A stretch of DNA of 6,964 nt, taken from assembly GCA_902494625.1 (NCBI GenBank), contig CABUUB010000090.1, positions 1 to 6,964 of the forward strand, written 5' to 3'. A model generated the notes under the pieces. That model was given only the letters and a program-made list of their open reading frames with translations. It did not search any database and was not told where the DNA came from. The DNA is from an uncultured Collinsella sp. (lineage in GTDB: Bacteria; Actinomycetota; Coriobacteriia; Coriobacteriales; Coriobacteriaceae). Positions 1 to 5,630 of the stretch are shown piece by piece (within the stretch, counting starts at the first letter, position 1; each line of letters begins with the position of its first letter). Position numbers and translations under genes: made by a program.

Positions 1-443
1 ACGTCAACCATCCGTCCGAGGTCGTCAAGGTCGGCGACGAGGTCGAGGTCGAGGTTCTGGACGTCGATCTGCAGCGCGAGCGCATCTCGCTCGGTCTCAA
101 GCAGACCACCGAGGATCCGTGGCGCGCACTGGTCAAGAAGTACCCCGTCGGCGCTATCGTCGAGGGCACTGTGACCAAGCTTGTCCCGTTCGGCGCTTTC
201 GTCGACCTGGGCGAGGGCATCGAGGGCCTGGTGCACATCTCCGAGATGGCCAACAAGCACGTCGATCAGCCTTCTCAGGTCACCCACGTGGGCGACAAGG
301 TTCAGGTCAAGGTCATGGAGATCGACCTCGACCGTCGTCGTATCTCCCTGTCCATGAAGTCCGCTGCTGAGACTCTGGGCGTCGAGATCGAGGTTACCCC
401 GCTGCCTTCCGAGAAGAAGGACGAGGAGACCGACGCCGAGTAA
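1..443 (+). CDS. rpsA: 30S ribosomal protein S1, C-terminal part (5' truncated)
   Basis: The reading frame is open from the left edge (first whole codon at 3) to TAA at 441-443, giving 146 residues of a C-terminus. S1 binds mRNA on the 30S subunit and helps start translation; S1-type OB folds also occur in other RNA-binding proteins. The fragment begins inside one S1 domain, whose closing strand reads VGDEVEVEVLDVDLQRERIS. After a linker with PW it carries one complete S1 domain at about fragment residues 47-120, with the hallmark GAFVDLGEGIEGLVHISEM and the closing DLDRRRISLSMK. It ends in an acidic, Lys/Glu-rich tail (KKDEETDAE), common in actinobacterial S1. Tandem near-identical S1 domains make S1 much more likely than a single-domain RNA-binding protein. 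A strong intrinsic terminator starts 24 nt after the stop, so this is the end of its transcript. The start and promoter lie outside the window. Confidence 0.95.
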   Translation, partial: VNHPSEVVKVGDEVEVEVLDVDLQRERISLGLKQTTEDPWRALVKKYPVGAIVEGTVTKLVPFGAFVDLGEGIEGLVHISEMANKHVDQPSQVTHVGDKVQVKVMEIDLDRRRISLSMKSAAETLGVEIEVTPLPSEKKDEETDAE

Positions 444-467
444 ATCGGTTTGACGATCACTTGTTTT

Positions 468-501
468 AAGGGATCCGTCCGCAATGGACGGATCCCTTTT
501 T
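468..501 (+). terminator. Intrinsic terminator of rpsA
   Basis: GGGATCCGTCC (470-480) pairs perfectly with GGACGGATCCC (486-496) around a 5-nt loop (GCAAT). The flanking AA/TT extends the stem to 13 bp, and a T5 run (497-501) follows. It starts 24 nt after the rpsA stop. TTTT at 464-467 on the other side also gives the minus strand a short U-run, so it could work in both directions. Confidence 0.92.
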
Positions 502-733
502 GCATTTGTTGCTGAGGTGCGCGATGCTGCCCGGGCTGTCCACTGACTATTGGGTTGTCGGTGCATGAAAAAATGCCGACATCCCGCCTCGGGGAGGAGG
601 CGGGAACGCACCGAGTAGACGGAGGGGTGCGGAGCGCGGTCGCGTCTCGACTGACGACGTTGCCCATCGACGACACTATTGTACTGCATAGCGTGGTTCT
701 TGGTTTATCGTGTCGAACGCTTGTGTTGTGCCA
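502..733. other. Intergenic region between rpsA terminator and rnpB promoter, with small foldable elements
   Basis: No credible gene is seen here: the short open frames lack ribosome binding sites and family features. Two foldable elements are visible. One is a 9-bp hairpin, TCCCGCCTC (582-590) with GAGGCGGGA (597-605). The other is a pair of alternatives for the segment upstream of it. GTCG/CGAC plus GCAT/ATGC can form a local bulged hairpin (557-566 with 573-580), or TCGGTGC (558-564) can pair with GCACCGA (608-614) and enclose the 9-bp hairpin. No T-run follows either. It may be a small RNA or a leader, but I recognise no known family. Confidence 0.35.
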
Positions 734-760
734 TTGCCTGCGGCAACGGTGTGCTACACT
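734..760 (+). promoter_or_regulatory. rnpB promoter (extended -10)
   Basis: TTGCCT (734-739) serves as a -35-like element and TGCTACACT (752-760) as an extended -10, with TACACT at 755-760. The spacer is short at 15 nt, but the TGn extension makes a good -35 less necessary. The predicted start, near 767, matches the first base of the P1 helix of RNase P RNA (768), which supports the call. The -35 lies inside an inverted repeat (TTGCC-TGC-GGCAA, 734-746). Confidence 0.65.
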
Positions 761-767
761 CTTGCAC

Positions 768-1131
768 TGCTGAGTGGGCCAGACGGTCGCGCGATGTGCT
801 GCTTGCAGCGCGCGTGAGGAAAGTCCGGGCTCCAGAGGGCGGGATGCCGGCTAACGGCCGGGCGGAGTGATCCGACGGAAAGCGCCGCAGAAAAGAAGAC
901 TCCCACCTGCGCCGCAAGGCGTAAAGGGAAAAGCTGAAACGGTGGTGTAAGAGACCACCAGCGTCGTGGCAACACGGCGGCTTGGCAAGCCCCATCCGGA
1001 GCAAGCGCGAATAGGAACGCTATGGGCCGGCCCGGTCCGCGTTCGGGTAGCGTGCGTGGAGCTGCACGGTAACGTGCAGACAAGATAAATGACCGTTCAC
1101 GACAGAACCCGGCTTATCGGCCCACTCGGCA
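768..1131 (+). ncRNA. rnpB: RNase P RNA (bacterial type A), ribozyme subunit
   Basis: This is the catalytic RNA that trims tRNA 5' leaders together with the RnpA protein. The conserved core is clear in order: GAGGAAAGTCCGGGCTCC near 815-832 (P4 5' strand and its flank), GGAAAGCGCC near 879-888, GGTGTAAGAGACCACC near 943-958, CCGGAGCAAG near 996-1005, and the 3' block GATAAATGACCGTTCACGAC followed by AGAACCCGGCTTATCGG, ending near 1120. The ends are set by P1: TGCTGAGTGGGCC (768-780) pairs with GGCCCACTCGGCA (1119-1131), 13 bp with one wobble. The length, about 364 nt, is normal for type A. The L15 loop that normally reads GGU (tRNA 3' end pairing) reads GGC here at 984-986. No obvious intrinsic terminator follows, so the mature 3' end probably needs processing or lies further on. 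Confidence 0.96.
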
Positions 1132-1146
1132 CTTTGTTGACGCTGC

Positions 1147-1245
1147 GAACCCGTCAGCGCGGCAATCTGCCTTTCAAGCCTTCGGGCATGACCATAAGGT
1201 CAATGCCCTCGTCTTTCAAGGCACCTTGCTCGCACTGACGGGTTC
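1147..1245. repeat. Long imperfect inverted repeat between rnpB and yigZ
   Basis: GAACCCGTCAG (1147-1157) and CTGACGGGTTC (1235-1245) are perfect 11-nt inverted copies. After one mismatch the pairing continues for about 4 bp (GCGG with TCGC, including a G-T pair). Inside, TGCCTT (1168-1173) pairs with AAGGCA (1218-1223). At the tip GGGCAT-GACC (1184-1193) pairs with GGTC-A-ATGCCC (1198-1208) around ATAA. CTTTCAAG also occurs as a direct repeat at 1171-1178 and 1213-1220. Together this could fold into one hairpin of about 100 nt on either strand. There is no T-run. It may be a structured RNA, a degenerate mobile repeat or an rnpB 3' processing element; its role is unknown. Confidence 0.45.
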
Positions 1246-1360
1246 TCGCTGTTGGCGACGGCATCATTGGCGTTTCCGTTCTTGTTGGCGAGGACAATGG
1301 TACTGTCTTTGCCGTATTATTGAGGCTGTTTGTTGCTTTGCTTGTTGTTGAGGGGCTTTG

Positions 1361-1996
1361 TTGGACAGCTATTTTACTCTGCAATCGAATATTGAGGTTT
1401 CGGGCGAGTTTGTGGACCGCAAGAGCCGGTTTATTGCCCAGCTGGTCCATATTGAGTCCGAGGATGAGGCGAATGCCTTTATCGAGATGGTTCGCAAGCG
1501 TCATTACGACGCTCGACACAATGTTCCCGCGTGGATTTTGGTCGATGGACGCGAACGTCAAAGCGATGACGGTGAGCCGAGCCGCACGAGCGGTATGCCG
1601 ACGCTCGAGGTGCTGCGTGGCGCGGGGCTCAAAAATGTTTGCTGCGTAGTGACGCGCTATTTTGGTGGCACGCTGTTGGGGCCTGGTGGCTTGGTGCGCG
1701 CCTATACCGCGGCGACGCAGGCGGCGGTGGCCGCGGCTCAGGAGGCCGGGCAGATCGTCGAGATGACAAGCGTCGTGCCGGTTGATGTGTATGTGGCCTA
1801 TCCACAGTATGAGCAGGTGCTTCGCTTGGCGCAGGATTCGGGTGCCAAGGTTTCGGATACCGATTACGCGGATACCGTTACACTTCACTTGGTATTTAAG
1901 GCGGGGGAGCAGGAGCCATTTTGCGCCAAGATGCGCGAGCTTATGGCGGGACGCGAGGAGATCGAGGTCGGCGCTCCCGAATTTGCCGAGTTCTGA
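1361..1996 (+). CDS. yigZ: YigZ/IMPACT family protein (UPF0029)
   Basis: This is a 211-residue protein of the YigZ family, close to the usual length of just over 200. The N-terminal Impact domain shows the family signatures in order: EVSGEFVDRKSRFIA (12-26), RKRHYDARHNVPAW (46-59), DDGEPSRTSGMP (69-80), VVTRYFGGTLLGPGGLVRAY (96-115). A C-terminal ferredoxin-like DUF1949-type domain follows from about 140. The eukaryotic relative IMPACT regulates translation stress signalling; the bacterial role is not settled. The start is a TTG, because no ATG or GTG fits. TTG at 1361 lies 5 nt after GAGGGG (1350-1355) and gives MDSYFTL. The adjacent TTG at 1358 is possible but only 2 nt from the Shine-Dalgarno. 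The gene stands alone, with rnpB upstream and a strong terminator starting 4 nt after its stop. No convincing promoter was found; TATTAT at 1315-1320 could be a -10 but lacks a good -35. Confidence 0.93.
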   Translation: MDSYFTLQSNIEVSGEFVDRKSRFIAQLVHIESEDEANAFIEMVRKRHYDARHNVPAWILVDGRERQSDDGEPSRTSGMPTLEVLRGAGLKNVCCVVTRYFGGTLLGPGGLVRAYTAATQAAVAAAQEAGQIVEMTSVVPVDVYVAYPQYEQVLRLAQDSGAKVSDTDYADTVTLHLVFKAGEQEPFCAKMRELMAGREEIEVGAPEFAEF

Positions 1997-1999
1997 CGG

Positions 2000-2051
2000 C
2001 GACGGCCGGCGTGCTTTTGGATGGATTCCAAGCGCGCCTGCCGTCGTTTTT
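2000..2051 (+). terminator. Intrinsic terminator of yigZ
   Basis: CGACGGC (2000-2006) pairs with GCCGTCG (2040-2046). After a C/T mismatch, GGCGTGCTT (2008-2016) pairs with AAGCGCGCC (2030-2038), with one G-T pair. The loop is 13 nt and a T5 run (2047-2051) follows. The stem is about 16 bp. It lies between convergent genes, but the minus strand lacks a U-run after the hairpin, so it should stop mainly the yigZ transcript. Confidence 0.9.
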
Positions 2052-2064
2052 CTGTTGCTGCCGT

Positions 2065-2511
2065 TTACTCGGCGAGCTGCTTTAGCACATCGCAGGCGAT
2101 CTCGATGGCATCGTCGATGCAACCGGGGCAGCTGCGGAGCGGACCCTTATCCGATCCGATGCCCTTGAGCGTGCCGCAGACGGTCGTCGTGTTCTTCTCG
2201 CCAAAACGCTTGGCGATTTCGCGCGACAGCTTGTAGGTCTGGCCCTTGGTCTTGGGGTTTTCCATGCCGTCGCTCATCACGAAGCCCATGATGGCCACGG
2301 CGCCCGAGATGGCGCCGCAGGTTTCGGTCATGCCGCCCATGCCGGCACCAAAGCCCTCGGTGAGGGTAAAGGCGACCTGGGGGTCGAGTCCGACGGCAGG
2401 CGCGAGCGTGCAGGCGACGGCCTGGGCGCAGTTAAAGCCACGGGCGTGGTATTCGGCAGCCTGAGCCTGACAGGCGGTGATGTCGAGCTGGGCCGTATCG
2501 ATTTGCTTCAT
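2065..2511 (-). CDS. C_GCAxxG_C_C family protein, putative redox-active Cys-rich protein
   Basis: This 148-residue protein matches the C_GCAxxG_C_C family (putative redox-active protein, Pfam PF09719-type), whose function is not established. Visible signatures are YHARGFNCAQAV (21-32, Cys28), EGFGAGMGGMTETCGAISGA (52-71, Cys65), VCGTLKG (111-117, Cys112) and RSCPGC (127-132, Cys128 and Cys131). Cys14, Cys34 and Cys140 bring the total to eight. The spacing suggests metal or thiol redox chemistry, which is inference. No signal peptide or membrane segment is present, so it should be cytoplasmic. ATG at 2511 is preferred because AAGGAG (complement of 2518-2523) lies 6 nt upstream. An in-frame ATG at 2583 with a weaker GAGG would add 24 residues not expected in the family. 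It is divergent from metY, convergent with yigZ, and no clear own terminator is seen. Confidence 0.88.
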   Translation of the reverse strand: MKQIDTAQLDITACQAQAAEYHARGFNCAQAVACTLAPAVGLDPQVAFTLTEGFGAGMGGMTETCGAISGAVAIMGFVMSDGMENPKTKGQTYKLSREIAKRFGEKNTTTVCGTLKGIGSDKGPLRSCPGCIDDAIEIACDVLKQLAE

Positions 2512-2741
2512 CGTTGTCTCCTTGGTCACAGTGTACCCGCCTATGGTACCCGTGACGGGGCATGTAATCATCGAGAGCTTCATGTATGCCTCATTTTTAT
2601 CTATCGAGCAAATGCCCAAGGCTTGAGATAAATACCCCTGATCAATTTGTCCCTTAACCTACCTTGGGGATGGGTTGAGAGGGGTGCAGGGTAGCGGTAT
2701 CGTGAACCGAATAAACTAAAACCCAGGCAAGGGAGCTAGAT
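2512..2741. promoter_or_regulatory. Divergent control region between the Cys-rich gene and metY
   Basis: This 230-nt region separates two divergent genes. It holds the metY promoter (annotated separately) and an A/T-rich centre around 2590-2650. GTACCCG occurs twice at 2533-2539 and 2547-2553, and CCCGT-G-ACGGG (2549-2559) is a perfect palindrome just upstream of the Cys-rich gene's Shine-Dalgarno. These are candidate operator sites for a regulator of that gene. No convincing -35/-10 pair was found for the minus-strand gene. I see no S-box, SAM-II or other known methionine riboswitch. Confidence 0.4.
2675..2703 (+). promoter_or_regulatory. metY promoter (sigma70-type)
   Basis: TTGAGA (2675-2680, 5 of 6 to the -35 consensus) and TATCGT (2698-2703, 4 of 6 to the -10 consensus) are separated by exactly 17 nt. 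The start of transcription would be near 2710, leaving a leader of about 30 nt. That is too short for a riboswitch. The leader contains AAGGGAG (2729-2735), 6 nt before the ATG. Confidence 0.6.
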
Positions 2742-4025
2742 ATGAGCGAGCAGACCATCGGTACCACATGTGTTCAGGGCGGCTATCACCCGGGAGATGC
2801 CGAGCCGCGTCAGGTGCCCATCTACCAGTCCACCACGTGGAAATACGACACGTCCGAGCACATGGGCAAGCTGTTTGACCTGGAGGAGTCGGGCTACTTC
2901 TACAGCCGTCTGCAGAACCCCACGTGCGATCTGGTTGCCGCCAAGATCTGCGAGATGGAGGGCGGCACCGCTGCGATGCTCACGAGCTCGGGTATGGCTG
3001 CGAACTTCCTCGCGATCTTTAACGTGGCCGGTGCCGGCGATCATGTGGTCGCGAGCTCTGCCATTTACGGCGGTACGTATAACCTGCTCGCCCACACCAT
3101 GGGCCGCATGGGCGTGACCTGCACGTTCGTCGCCCCCGACTGCACCGATGAGGAGCTGGAGGCTGCCTTTCAGCCCAACACAAAGCTCGTCTTTGGCGAG
3201 ACGATCGCCAACCCCGCCCTTGCCGTGCTCGATATTGAGCGCTTTGCCAAGGCCGCACATGACCACGGCGTGCCGCTGATGGTCGACAACACCTTCCCGA
3301 CACCCGTGATGTGCCGTCCCTTTGAGTGGGGCGTCGATATCGTCACGCACTCCACCACCAAGTACATGGATGGACATGCTGCCTACCTGGGCGGCGTGAT
3401 CGTCGACCACGGCCAGTTTGACTGGATGGCCCATGCGGATAAGTTCCCGGGTCTCACCACGCCCGACGAGAGCTACCACGGCGTGACGTATGCCGAGAAG
3501 TTCGGTCGCGAGGGTGCCTTCATTACCAAGGCAACCGCTCAGCTCATGCGCGACCTCGGCCCCATGCAGAACCCGCAGGCGGCGTTCTTCCTGAACAGCT
3601 CGCTCGAGAGCCTGCACGTGCGTATGCCGCGCCATTGCGAGAACGGTCTGGCGGTCGCCAAGTTCCTGCAGGGCCATCCCAAGGTGCGCTTCGTGAGCTA
3701 TCCGGGCCTGGAGGGCGACAAGTACTACGACATGGCTCAGAAGTACATGCCCAACGGTACCTGCGGCGTCGTGAGCTTTGGCTTTACCGGTGGTCGTGCG
3801 GCGGCCGAGACCTTTATGAAGAGTCTTAAGCTCGCCCAGATTGCCACGCACGTGGCCGATGCTCGCACCTGCTGCCTGCACCCGGCAAACGCCACCCATC
3901 GCCAGATGAACGACGAGGAGCTCATCGCCTGCGGCATCTCCGCCGACATGGTGCGCCTGTCGTGCGGCCTTGAGGACACGGCCGATCTGATTGCCGACCT
4001 TGAGCAGGCGCTCGAGCAGTGCTAG
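2742..4025 (+). CDS. metY: O-acetylhomoserine sulfhydrylase (PLP-dependent Cys/Met metabolism enzyme)
   Basis: This is a 427-residue cytoplasmic fold-type I PLP enzyme of the Cys/Met metabolism family. It most likely converts O-acetylhomoserine and sulfide to homocysteine and acetate, by direct sulfhydrylation. Landmarks: YFYSRLQNPT (52-61; Tyr54 and Arg56 contact the phosphate of the partner subunit's PLP), SSGMAA (82-87), AIYGGTY (107-113; Tyr109 stacks on PLP), VDNTFPTP (181-188; Asp182 pairs with the pyridine N), HSTTKYMDGH (203-212; Lys207 forms the Schiff base) and MVRLSCGLED (403-412; Arg405 binds substrate carboxylate). The position after Tyr-Gly that is Cys in methionine gamma-lyase is Gly111 here, favouring the sulfhydrylase. 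The length and the long GLTTPDESYHGVTYAEKFG insert (237-255) also fit MetY. ATG 2742 has AAGGGAG 6 nt upstream. The gene has its own promoter and terminator. Methionine gamma-lyase or cystathionine gamma-synthase activity is not excluded. Confidence 0.92.
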   Translation: MSEQTIGTTCVQGGYHPGDAEPRQVPIYQSTTWKYDTSEHMGKLFDLEESGYFYSRLQNPTCDLVAAKICEMEGGTAAMLTSSGMAANFLAIFNVAGAGDHVVASSAIYGGTYNLLAHTMGRMGVTCTFVAPDCTDEELEAAFQPNTKLVFGETIANPALAVLDIERFAKAAHDHGVPLMVDNTFPTPVMCRPFEWGVDIVTHSTTKYMDGHAAYLGGVIVDHGQFDWMAHADKFPGLTTPDESYHGVTYAEKFGREGAFITKATAQLMRDLGPMQNPQAAFFLNSSLESLHVRMPRHCENGLAVAKFLQGHPKVRFVSYPGLEGDKYYDMAQKYMPNGTCGVVSFGFTGGRAAAETFMKSLKLAQIATHVADARTCCLHPANATHRQMNDEELIACGISADMVRLSCGLEDTADLIADLEQALEQC

Positions 4026-4093
4026 GCTAGCGTTCACACAAGGTGCCGATGCTGGCAGAAAGCCTCGGCGACCTTTCGTTCCGATTCCGTAGG

Positions 4094-4140
4094 CGGGACC
4101 CCAATCGCGGCTGTTCGCAGGCGATTGGGGCCCCGTTTTT
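4094..4140 (+). terminator. Intrinsic terminator of metY
   Basis: CCCCAATCGC (4099-4108) pairs perfectly with GCGATTGGGG (4121-4130). After one A/C mismatch, CGGG (4094-4097) pairs with CCCG (4132-4135). The loop is 12 nt and T5 (4136-4140) follows. It is strong and lies 68 nt after the metY stop. The next gene's ATG is only 26 nt after the T-run. Confidence 0.93.
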
Positions 4141-4166
4141 GCGTTGCGCCACTCGAAAGGATGGAT

Positions 4167-5471
4167 ATGGAGAAAACTGCAGAGCAGCTGCGCCGCGAGC
4201 ACGTTGCCCTAGAGGGCGACACCCATGGCAAGAACAAATGGGCGATTCTGTTTACCGTGCTCATCATGACGTTTATGGTGTGCCTGGATTCGACCGTCGT
4301 GACCGTGGCGCTGCCCGTGATGCAAAAGGAGCTGGGCGTGGGCCTCGATCGCATTCAGCTGGTGAGCTCGGTGTATCTGCTTGCGACGTGCGTGGCCATG
4401 TTGCCGTTTGGCCGTCTGGGCGACGTGCGCGGCAAGGTGAATGTGTTCCAACTGGGCGTCATTGTCTTTACGGTCGGCTCGCTGCTGTGTGGCCTTTCGG
4501 CCTCGCTCGAGGTTCTTATTCTGGCACGCATTGTTCAGGGTATCGGTTGCGCGGCGGCCATGGCTAACAACATGGGCATTATCACCGAGTCGTTTCCGGC
4601 GCGCGAACGAGGCCGTGCCATGGGTATTCTCGCGACTTTCGTGGCCCTCGGCATGATGTGTGGCCCCGTGCTCGGCGGTATGCTGGTGGCAAGCTTTCCT
4701 TGGGAGAGCATCTTCCTTATCAACCTGCCCATTGGCGTCATCTCGTTTATCGTGGGGCTCTACACGTTGCCACATGTTAAGCCGGAGGCCGGCGATCGTC
4801 CCATGTCGCTGGCGGAGGCCGCGCGTCGCTGCTTTGCAAATTCGGCCTTCACTATTAACCTTGCTTGCATGCTCATCGTGTTCGTTGGCATTGGCGCATC
4901 CGAGTTTATCCTGCCGTTCTATTTTCAGGACGCCCATGGCTTTAGCTCCGATATTTCCGGACTGCTCTTTTTGGCACTGCCGATGGTGAATGCCTTTATC
5001 GGACCGCTTTCGGGTACGGTTTCGGACCGTGTTGGCTGCGAGGGTCCTACGGCGGTTGGCCTGGGCGTGTACGTGTGCGGTCTTTTTGCGGTAAGCACAC
5101 TCGACGAGCACTCTTCCATCCCTGTGATCGTGTGCTGTGCCGCGTTTATGTCGTGCGGCACGTCGATTTTCCAGAGCCCCAATAACTCGCTGTATATGGG
5201 CTCGGCTCCGCGCGAGGCGCTCGGCTTTGCGGGCAGCTTGGGCAGTTTGGCGCGCTACGCCGGCATGGCACTCGGCATTACGGTGGCATCGAATATCTTG
5301 TATGGGCAGATGAGTGTGGCGATGGGCGAGGCCGTGACCAGTTTTGTTGCAGGCCGTCCGGATGTGTTCCTGTTCGGCTTTCGCTCGGTGTTCTACGTGC
5401 TCATGGCTGTGGCCGCTGTGGGCTTTGCGCTCGCTATGGTGCGTTTGGTGAGGATGCGCGCCCGCCATTAG
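4167..5471 (+). CDS. MFS transporter, DHA2-like (EmrB/QacA type) with about 12 helices
   Basis: This is a 434-residue integral inner-membrane protein of the major facilitator superfamily, probably a proton-driven exporter of drugs or metabolites; the substrate is unknown. Family motifs: LDSTVVTVALP (40-50, typical of DHA2), motif A GRLGDVRGK (82-90), motif B RIVQGIGCAA (121-130), PARERGRAMG (144-153), motif C-like GPVLGG (166-171) and WESIFLINLPIG (179-190). Hydrophobic segments by eye are near 25-50, 64-82, 92-111, 116-138, 151-174, 180-201, 227-253, 263-286, 294-311, 317-343, 361-380 and 401-428, so about 12. DHA2 exporters usually have 14; the two central helices expected after residue 201 seem absent, with PHVKPEAGDRPMSLAEAARR going straight to the equivalent of helix 9. 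ATG 4167 is chosen because GAAAGG (4155-4160) is 6 nt upstream; ATG 4161 abuts it. There is little room for its own promoter after the metY terminator. Confidence 0.92.
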   Translation: MEKTAEQLRREHVALEGDTHGKNKWAILFTVLIMTFMVCLDSTVVTVALPVMQKELGVGLDRIQLVSSVYLLATCVAMLPFGRLGDVRGKVNVFQLGVIVFTVGSLLCGLSASLEVLILARIVQGIGCAAAMANNMGIITESFPARERGRAMGILATFVALGMMCGPVLGGMLVASFPWESIFLINLPIGVISFIVGLYTLPHVKPEAGDRPMSLAEAARRCFANSAFTINLACMLIVFVGIGASEFILPFYFQDAHGFSSDISGLLFLALPMVNAFIGPLSGTVSDRVGCEGPTAVGLGVYVCGLFAVSTLDEHSSIPVIVCCAAFMSCGTSIFQSPNNSLYMGSAPREALGFAGSLGSLARYAGMALGITVASNILYGQMSVAMGEAVTSFVAGRPDVFLFGFRSVFYVLMAVAAVGFALAMVRLVRMRARH

Positions 5472-5477
5472 CTTGTG

Positions 5478-5493
5478 GTGGCAGGCTTGCCAC
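5478..5493 (+). terminator. Weak hairpin just after the MFS gene
   Basis: GTGGCA (5478-5483) pairs with TGCCAC (5488-5493) around a 4-nt GGCT loop, 6 nt after the MFS stop. No T-run follows, so it is at best a poor or factor-dependent terminator, or an RNA-stabilising hairpin. Confidence 0.25.
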
Positions 5494-5544
5494 GAATCGG
5501 GCCTATCTACTGGTCTTGCAGCTTTATGGTACGATGCGGCTTGT

Positions 5545-5575
5545 GGGGCGGGCGGGGGTCGGTCCGTGGTAGACT
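5545..5575 (+). promoter_or_regulatory. Candidate xpt promoter (extended -10) with G-rich upstream element
   Basis: TGGTAGACT (5567-5575) is an extended -10 (TAGACT at 5570-5575), 55 nt before the xpt ATG. No -35 match exists; that position is occupied by G-runs (GGGG 5545-5548, GGG 5550-5552, GGGGG 5554-5558, GG 5561-5562). A second extended -10-like site, TGGTACGAT, lies at 5527-5535. The leader after 5582 is too short and unlike a guanine riboswitch, the element that controls xpt in Bacillus. It does contain a small CGCGG/CCGCG hairpin (5598-5602 with 5611-5615) just ahead of the Shine-Dalgarno. Confidence 0.4.
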
Positions 5576-5630
5576 ATCGAACAACGTTTATTAATCGCGC
5601 GGTATCGTTGCCGCGAGAAGGGGTTGCGCC

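Noticed and set aside
705..1083. Open frames of 99 and 109 codons across rnpB on the minus strand
   Set aside because: They are antisense to a structural RNA and show no protein features.
1208..1320. A minus-strand peptide-like stretch between rnpB and yigZ, reading plausibly in one frame and then another, suggesting a frameshifted gene remnant
   Set aside because: The frames are under 40 codons, no start or known family was recognised, and the inverted repeat explains part of the regularity.
1154..2122. A 322-codon minus-strand frame across yigZ
   Set aside because: It is antisense to yigZ, overlaps the 3' end of the Cys-rich gene in another frame, and has no ribosome binding site or motif.
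2700..2741. A SAM or other methionine riboswitch upstream of metY
   Set aside because: The leader from the predicted start is only about 30 nt and shows no known aptamer features or terminator.
2736..4202. A 488-codon open frame on the minus strand opposite metY
   Set aside because: It lies antisense to a clear PLP enzyme, lacks a family signature and is rich in His/Arg/Gly as expected from the mirror of GC3-biased codons.
4209..5468. A 419-codon open frame on the minus strand opposite the MFS gene
   Set aside because: It is a strongly charged, His/Arg-rich product with no recognisable domain, and a shadow of the hydrophobic transporter frame.
5576..5630. A guanine riboswitch ahead of xpt
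   Set aside because: No purine aptamer core is present and the leader is too short.
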